Below are positions 1 to 6,457 of a stretch of 45,592 nucleotides of DNA, in pieces (position 1 is the first letter of the stretch; each line of letters starts with the position of its first letter). The translations under genes and the position numbers were made by a program. The notes beneath the pieces are model-generated. The model was not told where the DNA came from, searched no databases, and worked only from the letters and a program-made list of their open reading frames with translations. This DNA comes from Oscillospiraceae bacterium (GTDB taxonomy: Bacteria; Bacillota; Clostridia; Oscillospirales; Acutalibacteraceae): assembly GCA_902788995.1 (NCBI GenBank), contig CADAMO010000004.1, positions 1 through 45,592 on the forward strand. The letters are read 5' to 3'.

Positions 1-381
1 GCCTTCATCTCCCTCACCGACCCCACGGACGTGATGGTAAAAAAGATCAAGAGCGCCGTGACGGATTCCGAAGCGCGGGTCTATTACAGCGAGAACAAGC
101 CCGGCGTTTCCAACCTGATGACCATTTACTCCTGCTGCACCGGCAAGGACTTTGCCGCCATTGAGGCGGAGTTTGAAGGCAAGGGCTACGGCAACTTCAA
201 GGCGGCCGTGGCGGAGGCCGTGGCCGAGGAGCTGCGCCCCCTGAGAGAGGAGTATGAGCATATCCTCGCGGACAAGGCCTATATTGAGAAATGCGCCGCC
301 GAGGGCGCGCAGAAGGCCGCATACCTCGCCCACAAAACCCTGCGCAAGGTCATGAAGAAAGTGGGCTTTTACCAGCCCTGA
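1..381 (+). CDS. trpS: Tryptophanyl-tRNA synthetase, C-terminal part (5' end outside window)
   Basis: The reading frame is open from base 1 and reads AFISLTDPTDVMVKKIKSAV, then a helical tail ending GFYQP and a TGA stop. The SLTDP..V.KKI.SAVTDS stretch and the PGVSNLM segment are typical of the part of class Ic TrpRS that follows the KMSKS loop, leading into the C-terminal helical anticodon-binding region. The enzyme charges tRNA-Trp with tryptophan in the cytoplasm. Only about 126 residues are visible; the Rossmann fold, HIGH and KMSKS motifs must lie upstream. The GTG at 31 is internal and is not a start. No clear T-rich terminator hairpin follows before the next promoter at 430. Confidence 0.9.
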   Translation, partial: AFISLTDPTDVMVKKIKSAVTDSEARVYYSENKPGVSNLMTIYSCCTGKDFAAIEAEFEGKGYGNFKAAVAEAVAEELRPLREEYEHILADKAYIEKCAAEGAQKAAYLAHKTLRKVMKKVGFYQP

Positions 382-429
382 TTCGCGTTTTCAACAGATA
401 AAAAGAAAAGAAACTGTTGAAATAGTCAA

Positions 430-458
430 TTGACATCCGCATTTTGCGCCATTATAAT
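430..458 (+). promoter_or_regulatory. Consensus sigma-A promoter for the 53-residue peptide gene
   Basis: TTGACA at 430-435 and TATAAT at 453-458 are separated by exactly 17 bases, a perfect match to the vegetative consensus. It sits 38 bases before the start codon of the small membrane peptide at 496. Confidence 0.85.
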
Positions 459-495
459 AGATATGAATGATTATCTTTCAGCGAAAGGAGTTAAT

Positions 496-657
496 ATGAT
501 GAACGAAGAATCCTCCACCTATGTTGACGGCATCTCCGACGACGGAAGTCCCATGACCGACGAATATCTCCCCGGCCCCATACAGGTTCTTTTGCATTGG
601 ATTATTCTTCTTATTTCGACGATCGCAACGTTTTTTGGCAAGAAATCCGAAGGATAA
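496..657 (+). CDS. Small single-pass membrane peptide of unknown function (53 aa)
   Basis: I do not recognise this protein. The ATG at 496 lies 5 bases after AAAGGAG (484-490); the adjacent ATG at 499 gives the more usual 8-base spacing, so either may be used. The first half is acidic and polar (NEESSTYVDGISDDG), and the second half is one hydrophobic segment, IQVLLHWIILLISTIATFF, followed by a basic GKKSEG end. This suggests a single transmembrane or membrane-surface helix with the charged tail inside. It is a one-gene transcription unit: a perfect promoter 38 bases upstream and a hairpin terminator 7 bases downstream. That dedicated, strong expression apparatus argues that it is a real gene although it is short. 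A longer upstream extension of the frame to 430 overlaps the promoter and is rejected. Confidence 0.7.
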   Translation: MMNEESSTYVDGISDDGSPMTDEYLPGPIQVLLHWIILLISTIATFFGKKSEG

Positions 658-663
658 AGAAAC

Positions 664-690
664 AGCGGCAGCAATGCCGCTTTTCTTTTT
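664..690 (+). terminator. Rho-independent terminator after the small peptide gene
   Basis: AGCGGCA (664-670) pairs with TGCCGCT (675-681) around a 4-base loop and is followed by TTTCTTTTT. Confidence 0.85.
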
Positions 691-833
691 GGGATCACGG
701 TCAGAAATTAGGGTTTGGCGAAATCCCGTAGCACGCACACGCCACTTATCTTAATGACATTGCTCACTGATCCGCGCTGCATTATAATTCCCCCGACAAC
801 TCCCCTCTTTTTCATAAAAAACCGCTAAACGTA

Positions 834-862
834 TTGACAACCGTCACTGCTTATGATAAACT
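834..862 (+). promoter_or_regulatory. Promoter of the metal-efflux operon
   Basis: TTGACA at 834-839 and TAAACT at 857-862 with 17-base spacing. The -10 overlaps the start of the operator palindrome at 861, so a bound repressor would block RNA polymerase. Confidence 0.75.
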
Positions 863-890
863 AACGATTGAACAGTTGTTCAATCGTTAG
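861..890 (+). promoter_or_regulatory. ArsR/SmtB-type operator, perfect inverted repeat
   Basis: Arm CTAACGATTGAACA (861-874), a 2-base spacer GT, and its exact complement (877-890). The inner TGAACA-N2-TGTTCA core matches the 12-2-12 operator class of metal-sensing ArsR/SmtB repressors (CadC, SmtB, ZiaR). It sits on the -10 and start region, 24 bases before the repressor gene. It is followed by six T residues, so as RNA it could also fold as a hairpin. Confidence 0.85.
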
Positions 891-913
891 TTTTTTAGAA
901 GGGATTGTGTTCC

Positions 914-1282
914 ATGAGCCTGTTTGATTACAACGCCGCGCCGGTATGCGAGGACCACGTCGTCCATCAGGATATTGCGGAGGCGGCCAGACGCGACCTG
1001 CCCGAGGAAGACGAGCTCTTCGATCTGGCGGAGCTGTTCAAGATCTTCGGGGATTCCACCCGGGTGAAGATCCTGTATCTGCTGTTTGAAACGGAAATGT
1101 GCGTCTGCGACATCGCGGAGGTGCTGGGGGTGACGGATTCCGCCGTCTCGCACCAGCTGCGGGTGCTGAAAAGCGCCAAGCTGGTGAAGTTCCGCAAGGA
1201 GGGCAAAAGCGTATTCTATTCCCTGGCAGACGACCACGTGGGGTCCATCCTCGCCCAGGGCATGGAGCATGTGAGAGAGTGA
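914..1282 (+). CDS. ArsR/SmtB-family metal-responsive repressor
   Basis: A 122-residue winged-helix repressor. Residues about 40-115 carry the fold: LAELFKIFGDSTRVKILYLL, then ETEMCVCDIAEVLGVTDSAVSHQLRVL (recognition helix VTDSAVSHQLRVL), then the wing KEGKSVFYSLADDHV. The alpha-3 CVCD motif is the ELCVCD-type metal site of CadC/ArsR relatives, and the N terminus (VCEDHVVHQ) has a further Cys and His residues, as in Cd/Zn/Pb sensors. The ATG at 914 follows AGAAGGGA with good spacing; the TTG at 905 is less likely. As the first gene of the efflux operon, and with a matching palindrome over its promoter, it is inferred to repress the operon until Zn, Cd or Pb binds. The exact metal cannot be read from sequence. 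Confidence 0.9.
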   Translation: MSLFDYNAAPVCEDHVVHQDIAEAARRDLPEEDELFDLAELFKIFGDSTRVKILYLLFETEMCVCDIAEVLGVTDSAVSHQLRVLKSAKLVKFRKEGKSVFYSLADDHVGSILAQGMEHVRE

Positions 1283-1345
1283 TTAGTTGCTAGTGGTTAG
1301 TGGCTAGTAGCTAGTTGCTAGTGGCTAGTGGCTAGTGGCTAGTAA
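1283..1345 (+). repeat. Heptamer tandem array, unit CTAGTGG (nine units)
   Basis: Nine consecutive 7-base units of the form YTAGTNG run from directly after the repressor stop codon; five differ from CTAGTGG at one or two bases. The array lies between the repressor gene and the HMA gene, inside the operon. No hairpin brackets this copy. Confidence 0.9.
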
Positions 1346-1385
1346 AAAGCATGGCTGCGGCAACGGAATGAAAGGGGTAACGACC

Positions 1386-1607
1386 ATGAAAAAATCCATC
1401 CAATTAGAAGACCTGGACTGCGCCAACTGCGCGGCAAAATTTGAAAACGCGGTGGCCGCCATCGACGGCGTGCAGCGCGTGACCGTCAGCTTTATGGCTC
1501 AGAAGATGATTCTGGAAGCGCCGGACGACCGCTTTGACGAGATCCTGAAGCAGGTGGTCAAGACCGCGAAAAAAGTCGTGCCGGACTGCACGGTGATCTT
1601 AAAATGA
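1386..1607 (+). CDS. Stand-alone HMA heavy-metal-binding domain protein
   Basis: A 73-residue ferredoxin-like HMA domain with the metal site at LEDLDCANCAAKFE (residues about 6-19), so DCANCA replaces the copper chaperone MxCxxC. The DCxxC form is typical of the N-terminal domains of Zn/Cd/Pb P-type ATPases. The start ATG at 1386 has AAAGGGG 8 bases upstream; the longer frame from 1335 begins in the heptamer array and is rejected. Its stop overlaps the ATPase start by 4 bases (ATGA), which implies translational coupling. I infer it is the detached N-terminal metal-binding domain of the next protein, delivering metal to it or tuning its activity. Confidence 0.88.
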   Translation: MKKSIQLEDLDCANCAAKFENAVAAIDGVQRVTVSFMAQKMILEAPDDRFDEILKQVVKTAKKVVPDCTVILK

Positions 1608-3463
1608 CCAGAAAACAAAAAAAATTATTGCTCCGCATCCTGATCGCCTGCGGCCTGTTCGCGGCGGTCTTTGTCACGGAGAAGCTGACCGACCTCAACC
1701 GGTTCGTTTACCTCGGCCTCTATCTGATCCCCTACCTCACGGCGGGGTACGACGTGCTGCTGAAAAGCGCCCGCAACATCAGCAAGGGGCAGGTCTTTGA
1801 CGAGATGTTCCTGATGGCGGTGGCCACCATCGGCGCGCTGGTCATCGGGGAATACCCCGAGAGCGTCTTCGTCATGGTGTTTTTCCAGACCGGCGAGCTG
1901 TTCCAGAACGTGGCGGTGGGCAAAAGCCGCCGCTCCATCTCCGGCCTCATGGATCTGCGCCCCGACATCGCCACGGTGGTGAAGGACGGAATAGAGGAAG
2001 AGGTGCTGCCGGAGGAGGTCTGCGTGGGCGATACCCTGCTGGTGCGCCCCGGCGAAAAGATCCCGGTGGACGGCGTGGTCAGCCGCGGCGTCTCCACGGT
2101 GGATACCGCCGCGCTGACGGGCGAATCCGTTCCCGCGGACGTGGGCCCCGGCGACGCACTTATCAGCGGCACGGTGAACATGACCGGCACACTGTACTAT
2201 ACCGCCTCGAAGGAATACGGCGAATCCACCGCCGCGAAGATCCTTGAGCTGGTGGAGAACTCCTCCATGAACAAGGCGAAGAGCGAGCAGTTCCTGACCC
2301 GCTTCGCAAAATACTATACGCCAACGGTGGTGATCGGCGCGGCGTTGCTGGCGCTGATCCCCTCCCTTATCACCGGCGACTGGAAGGACTGGGTCTACCG
2401 TGCGCTGATCTTTCTGGTGGTCTCCTGCCCCTGCGCGCTGGTGATCTCGGTGCCCCTCTCCTTCTTCGGCGGCATCGGCGGGGCCTCCTCCAAGGGCATT
2501 CTTATCAAGGGGGCCAACTACCTTGAAGCGCTGGCGGACGTGAAGACCGCCGTTTTCGACAAGACCGGCACGCTGACAACCGGCTCCTTTACGGTGACGG
2601 ACGTGGCCCCGGCGGAGGGCTTCACGAAAGAGCAGGTCCTTTCATTGGCCGCCTGCGCGGAATATTACTCCGACCACCCCATCGCCCTTTCCGTCAAACA
2701 GGCGGCGGGCGACTGCGACGCGCCGTCGGATACCAAGGTGCTCTCCGGTTACGGCATTGAAGCGAAAACGGCGCAGGGCGCGGTGCTGGCAGGCAACGCG
2801 GCGCTGATGAAGGAAAGGGGAATCGCCTTTACCGAAACGACGAAAACCGGCACCGCCGTCTACGTGGCGGTGGAGGACCGTTTTGCGGGCAGCATCGTCA
2901 TCAACGACACCCTGAAACCGCGCGCGGCAGAGGCCGTAAAGGCCCTGAAGGCGCTGGGCGTCACCAAAACCGTCATGCTGACCGGGGACCGGGAGGCGGC
3001 GGCGGAAAAAGCGGCGAAGGACGCCGGCGTGGATGAATTTCACGCGGGGCTGCTGCCACAGGGTAAGGTCGAAATCGTGGACGCCCTGTGCAAAGCCGAG
3101 GGCAAGCGGGAAACGCTGCTGTTCGCCGGCGACGGCATCAACGACGCGCCGGTGCTCACCCGCGCCGATATCGGCGTGGCCATGGGGGGCCTTGGCAGCG
3201 ACGCGGCCATTGAGGCGGCTGACGCAGTCATCATGGACGACGACCCGGCGAAGATCCCGCTGGCGGTGGCCATCGCCCGCCGCACGAAGCGCATCGTGCG
3301 CGAGAACGTGATCTTTGCCCTGGGCGTGAAATTCGCGGTGCTGATCCTGGCGGCGCTGGGCCTCACCAATATGTGGGTGGGCGTGTTTGCGGACGTGGGC
3401 GTGGCGGTCCTCGCCATCCTCAACGCCATGCGCACGTTGAAAGCGCCGGGCGGCGGCAAGTGA
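1604..3463 (+). CDS. cadA: P1B-type heavy-metal-translocating ATPase (Zn/Cd/Pb efflux)
   Basis: A 619-residue membrane pump that exports divalent soft metals using ATP. It has an N-terminal membrane region, the actuator TGESVP (about residue 170), the metal-site helix VVSCPCALVISVPLSFF with CPC (about 273), the phosphorylation site FDKTGTLT (about 318), the P1B-specific HP pair DHPIALS (about 356), and the hinge GDGINDAPV (about 508). CPC together with the cadC-like regulator and the DCxxC domain points to the P1B-2 (CadA/ZntA) group. It has no N-terminal HMA domain of its own; that domain is encoded just upstream and overlaps by 4 bases. Length fits the family minus its N-terminal domain. 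Metal choice among Zn, Cd and Pb is inference. Confidence 0.93.
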   Translation: MTRKQKKLLLRILIACGLFAAVFVTEKLTDLNRFVYLGLYLIPYLTAGYDVLLKSARNISKGQVFDEMFLMAVATIGALVIGEYPESVFVMVFFQTGELFQNVAVGKSRRSISGLMDLRPDIATVVKDGIEEEVLPEEVCVGDTLLVRPGEKIPVDGVVSRGVSTVDTAALTGESVPADVGPGDALISGTVNMTGTLYYTASKEYGESTAAKILELVENSSMNKAKSEQFLTRFAKYYTPTVVIGAALLALIPSLITGDWKDWVYRALIFLVVSCPCALVISVPLSFFGGIGGASSKGILIKGANYLEALADVKTAVFDKTGTLTTGSFTVTDVAPAEGFTKEQVLSLAACAEYYSDHPIALSVKQAAGDCDAPSDTKVLSGYGIEAKTAQGAVLAGNAALMKERGIAFTETTKTGTAVYVAVEDRFAGSIVINDTLKPRAAEAVKALKALGVTKTVMLTGDREAAAEKAAKDAGVDEFHAGLLPQGKVEIVDALCKAEGKRETLLFAGDGINDAPVLTRADIGVAMGGLGSDAAIEAADAVIMDDDPAKIPLAVAIARRTKRIVRENVIFALGVKFAVLILAALGLTNMWVGVFADVGVAVLAILNAMRTLKAPGGGK

Positions 3464-3487
3464 CCGCCCGGGAAAGAAAAAATAGTC

Positions 3488-3516
3488 TTGACAATTCCCC
3501 CGATTGGCGGTAAACT
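3488..3516 (+). promoter_or_regulatory. mgtE promoter
   Basis: TTGACA at 3488-3493 and TAAACT at 3511-3516, spaced 17 bases, the same -10 sequence as in the metal operon. Transcription would start near 3523, giving a leader of about 185 bases before mgtE. Confidence 0.75.
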
Positions 3517-3540
3517 TTAGTTATCAGAAAAAATGAATAA

Positions 3541-3706
3541 GTGTGGTGAAATTTTGTGAGCAGTTCCGACGGACAACATCCGCGAAGTAGGCTGAATGAA
3601 TCAATATCTGCGGCGGAACCGCACACAAAACCGTAAGCGCCACACAGGGGGCTTGCTTCCGGCGTTTGTTCGTGCCTCTTCCGCTGCGGCGGAGGAGGCA
3701 TTTTTG
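3541..3706 (+). promoter_or_regulatory. Structured mgtE leader, candidate cis-regulatory RNA
   Basis: Helix P1 pairs 3541-3548 (GTGTGGTG) with 3638-3645 (CGCCACAC), including one G-U pair. Inside it, P2 pairs 3552-3568 with 3614-3630 over 17 positions with two mismatches. A small hairpin CGGA/TCCG (3570-3582) sits in the P2 loop. After the core, GTAAGC (3633-3638) can instead pair with GCTTGC (3651-3656), which conflicts with P1. The leader ends in an 11-bp hairpin (3674-3684 with 3689-3699, loop TGCG) followed by ATTTTT, terminator-like, whose 3' arm carries the GGAGGAGG ribosome binding site of mgtE. This is the layout of a riboswitch with an expression platform. The conserved M-box sequence blocks are not recognisable, so the class and ligand are unknown. 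Confidence 0.6.
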
Positions 3707-5077
3707 ATGGAATTTGAGACCTTACTGAAAATCGTAAGCTCACTTCTGGACAAAAACGAATTTACCGCTCTGCGAAGCATGCTGAGTGAGATAAACTCCG
3801 TTGATATCGCTGAGATCATGGAAGAGCTTGAACCGGTCAAACGGCTCAGGCTGTTCCGCATTATGTCGAAGGATATGTCAGCGGACGTTTTTGCTTATCT
3901 GGAGCCCGAAAGCCAGACGGAGCTGGTGAAGATGATCAGCGACCGGGAGCTGCAGGGGCTGGTCAACGAGCTTTATATCGACGACGCGGTGGACTTCTTG
4001 GAGGAGGTCCCCGCCAACGTGGTCACCCGCGTGCTCTCGCAGGCCACGCCCGAGACGCGGCGGCTGATCAACAAATTCATGAATTACCCGGAGTCGTCCG
4101 CCGGCAGCATTATGACCATTGAGATGGTGCAGCTGCGGGACGACATGACGGCAAAGGAAGCCATTGAGAGCATCCGCCGCACGGGTCTTGACAAAGAGAC
4201 GGTTTACACCTGCTATTGCACAGACGCCCAGCACACATTGCTTGGCAGCGTGCCGCTGCTGCATTTGCTGCTGTTCAAAGAGGACACGCTGGTGCGGGAC
4301 ATCATGGACGACGACAACAAGCTGATCTCCGTGAACACCCACGACGACCAGGAGGACGTGGCGGCCATCGTGAAGAAATACGACCTGCTGAGCGTGCCCG
4401 TGGTGGACAACGAAAACCGGCTGGTGGGCATCATCACCATCGACGACATCGTAGACGTCATCGAAGAAGAGACCACCGAAGACTTCGAAAAGATGGCCAA
4501 GGTGCAGCACTCTGACGAGGGCTACCTCAAGACCGGCGTGTTCACCCACGTGCGCCACCGCATCGTGTGGCTGCTGATCCTGATGGTCTCCGCCACCTTT
4601 ACCGGCAAGCTGATCGACAATTTCGAGGGGATCCTCTCCTCCGTGGCGGGCCTCACCGCCTGCATCCCCATGCTGATGGATACCGGCGGCAACTCCGGCA
4701 ACCAGGCCTCCACCCTGATCATCCGCGGCCTTGCCGTGGGCGATATCACCCCCAAGGACTTTTTGAAAATCGTATGGAAGGAGCTGCGCGTGGCCGTCAT
4801 CTGCGGCCTGATCCTCGGCGCGGTGAACATCGGCAGAATGTTCGTTCTGTCCCAGCTCTCCTCCACCGGTTCCCACGATATCCACGTGTTCCTCGTGGTT
4901 TCCACCGCCATGGTGTTCGCGGTGATCGTAGCCAAGCTCATGGGCTGCATGCTGCCCATCGGGGCGAAGCTGATCCACCTGGACCCGGCGCTGATGGCCG
5001 GCCCCATGCTGACCACCATCGTGGACCTGATCACGCTGGTCATTTACCTGTCGCTGGCCAACGCCTTCCTGATGTAG
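3707..5077 (+). CDS. mgtE: Magnesium transporter MgtE
   Basis: A 456-residue protein with the standard MgtE order: an N-terminal superhelical domain (about 1-130, including DAVDFLEEVPANVV), two CBS domains (about 135-260, with VNTHDDQEDVAAIVKKYDLL and GIITIDDIVDVIEEE), the plug helix, and a five-helix membrane domain (about 285-456) with the TGGNSGNQAS signature of the Mg pore. It is a Mg-gated, Mg-selective channel in the cytoplasmic membrane; the acidic cytosolic domains close it when Mg is high. The ATG at 3707 is chosen because GGAGGAGG lies 8 bases upstream; the longer frame from 3596 would translate the structured leader. It appears to be transcribed alone from 3488. Regulation by the leader is inferred. 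Confidence 0.95.
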   Translation: MEFETLLKIVSSLLDKNEFTALRSMLSEINSVDIAEIMEELEPVKRLRLFRIMSKDMSADVFAYLEPESQTELVKMISDRELQGLVNELYIDDAVDFLEEVPANVVTRVLSQATPETRRLINKFMNYPESSAGSIMTIEMVQLRDDMTAKEAIESIRRTGLDKETVYTCYCTDAQHTLLGSVPLLHLLLFKEDTLVRDIMDDDNKLISVNTHDDQEDVAAIVKKYDLLSVPVVDNENRLVGIITIDDIVDVIEEETTEDFEKMAKVQHSDEGYLKTGVFTHVRHRIVWLLILMVSATFTGKLIDNFEGILSSVAGLTACIPMLMDTGGNSGNQASTLIIRGLAVGDITPKDFLKIVWKELRVAVICGLILGAVNIGRMFVLSQLSSTGSHDIHVFLVVSTAMVFAVIVAKLMGCMLPIGAKLIHLDPALMAGPMLTTIVDLITLVIYLSLANAFLM

Positions 5078-5126
5078 CGCCAAAAAAAATCATCACGGTT
5101 TTTCGTGCAAAATGAAAGTTTTCGGT

Positions 5127-5266
5127 CCAGCCTTTTTCAAAAGGGTGGCAGTTTCCAAAGGCAGCGCCTTTGGTCGCCCGCCGCAGCGGGCGAAAGCCTT
5201 GATCGTTCATCAGATCAGGAAGAGTTTGAGAAACCCTATCAAGGGGTTTCTCAAGTGCGAAGCACT
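5127..5266 (+). repeat. Cluster of five consecutive hairpins downstream of mgtE
   Basis: Back-to-back stem-loops: CCAGCCTTTT region (5127-5148, imperfect), CCAAAGGC-agc-GCCTTTGG (5155-5173), CGCCCGC-cgca-GCGGGCG (5175-5192), TTGAGAAACCC with its complement (5226-5254, 11 bp), and AGTGC-gaa-GCACT (5254-5266). There is no coding frame that looks real in the 395-base gap 5078-5472. The first three hairpins resemble a repeat I recall as widespread in Oscillospirales intergenic DNA; that is memory, not a search. Confidence 0.7.
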
Positions 5267-5313
5267 TTCATTACATGAACTTCCGTGATGGACAAAAAAA
5301 GGTTCAATAAAAT

Positions 5314-5346
5314 ACGGTCCCGGAACGGCTTTTGTCCCGGGACCGT
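5314..5346. terminator. Bidirectional terminator between mgtE and the GrpB-like gene
   Basis: ACGGTCCCGG (5314-5323) pairs with CCGGGACCGT (5337-5346). On the minus strand the stem is followed by ATTTTATT; on the plus strand by CGTTTCTTCT. It separates two convergent genes. Confidence 0.75.
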
Positions 5347-5472
5347 CGTTTCTTCTCTTCACGGAATTTCGCGAGAAATACAGTAATATTGTAAAAAACG
5401 GCAAAACGCGCCTGACCGGCAGCGCCGGGCTTTGCCTTCCGGCTGAAAACTTCCGACTTTTTCCCTTCCCGC

Positions 5473-6339
5473 TCAGCACAGCACCTCCGCATCGAACCAC
5501 TGCTCCTGAAACCGCACCGCTTCCTCCATCTGCTCCTTTGAGAACCTCACACCGGCTGGCGCGGCGATCAGCTTGTCCTCCTCGTCGTCCTTCCGCCGGA
5601 CCACGCTGATCACCGTCGCGTCAGCCTCTGACACGGGACCGTTCACCCCCAACAGATAGACGTCCAGCGCCTCGCCGTCGCCGCCCGGCACGCCGGGCAG
5701 ATAGCCGTAGTTGACGGGATAGACCGTCTCAAACCCGCCGGAGCGGTGGACGTACCCCACGGGGCGGTCGATCACGATATGTACCGTCTGCCCCATAAAG
5801 GCCCACGCGGCGGCGGTACGCAGGCTGCGCACGATGAACGCGTGCTTCCCGGCCAGGTATTTTTCCCGCCCGGCGTCCTCGGGGCAGGCCCACGCCAAAG
5901 CGCATTTCAGCGTCTCATATTCCTTCGCCGCCCGGGGGACGGCATTCAGATAATCCCGGAATTGAATATAATTCCGCCAGTCCGCGCCGTCCTTTTTCAC
6001 CACGTGAATAAAGTGAGTCTGCAACTCGCCGGTCCCCTCATAAAAGCTGCCCTTGGCGAACAGCAGCTGGCCCTCAAGGCTGCCGGGGCGGTAATGAAAG
6101 CCCGCCTGTTCCAGCACGGGCCGCTTTTCCAGCACCCGGCCGAAGTCCTCCGCCGCCACGGCGATATCCACAATGGGCTTGGCCATGATGGTATTCACCG
6201 CCGTGCTGCCCACGTGCTGGATCTCTGCCGCCGCGTCCCCGAGAAGCTCCCGCAGCACCGCGATCGTCCGCGCCGCCTCCGCCTCCCATTCCGTTTCATG
6301 GGGACACAGCCGCACCGTGCCCCGTTTCAGTCCCAGCAT
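5473..6339 (-). CDS. GrpB (UPF0157) domain fused to an inorganic-pyrophosphatase-like domain
   Basis: A 288-residue two-domain protein. Residues about 5-170 are GrpB/UPF0157, a nucleotidyltransferase-fold family of uncertain role (IQHVGSTAVNTIMAKPIVDIAV, then HFIHVVKKDGADW and FRDYLNAVPRAAKEYETLK). Residues about 180-288 match the small clostridial proteins labelled inorganic pyrophosphatase (VHIVIDRPVGYVHRSGG, YPVNYGYLPGVPGGDGEALD, VYLLGVNGPV, VRFQEQWFDAEVL). The two parts normally occur as separate genes. ATG at 6339 is preferred because AGAAGG lies about 9 bases upstream; the GTG at 6348 is too close to that site. A terminator follows at 5314-5346. The catalytic competence of the pyrophosphatase-like part is uncertain because only some of the family's acidic residues are evident. 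Confidence 0.82.
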   Translation of the reverse strand: MLGLKRGTVRLCPHETEWEAEAARTIAVLRELLGDAAAEIQHVGSTAVNTIMAKPIVDIAVAAEDFGRVLEKRPVLEQAGFHYRPGSLEGQLLFAKGSFYEGTGELQTHFIHVVKKDGADWRNYIQFRDYLNAVPRAAKEYETLKCALAWACPEDAGREKYLAGKHAFIVRSLRTAAAWAFMGQTVHIVIDRPVGYVHRSGGFETVYPVNYGYLPGVPGGDGEALDVYLLGVNGPVSEADATVISVVRRKDDEEDKLIAAPAGVRFSKEQMEEAVRFQEQWFDAEVLC

Positions 6340-6386
6340 TCCTGTCACCTTCTACCTGTGTTTGAATGTTATCAACCATTCCGTTA

Positions 6387-6415
6387 TTTACTTTTGCGTA
6401 CGCATCCGATATGAT
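6387..6415 (+). promoter_or_regulatory. Promoter of the XRE regulator gene
   Basis: TTTACT (6387-6392) and TATGAT (6410-6415) with 17-base spacing, in the divergent region between the GrpB-like gene and the regulator. Confidence 0.55.
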
Positions 6416-6457
6416 AAAACCGAACCGACAAAGATCACCAAACGGGAGGAAACAAAT

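Noticed and set aside
1283..1345. CRISPR array
   Set aside because: The units are 7 bases long and contiguous, with no spacers and no cas genes in the window.
3541..3706. M-box magnesium riboswitch
   Set aside because: Expected before mgtE, but the conserved M-box sequence blocks are not seen; kept as an unclassified leader.
3596..3706. Longer N terminus of MgtE
   Set aside because: It would translate the structured leader and hairpin; the ATG at 3707 has a strong ribosome site and fits the family length.
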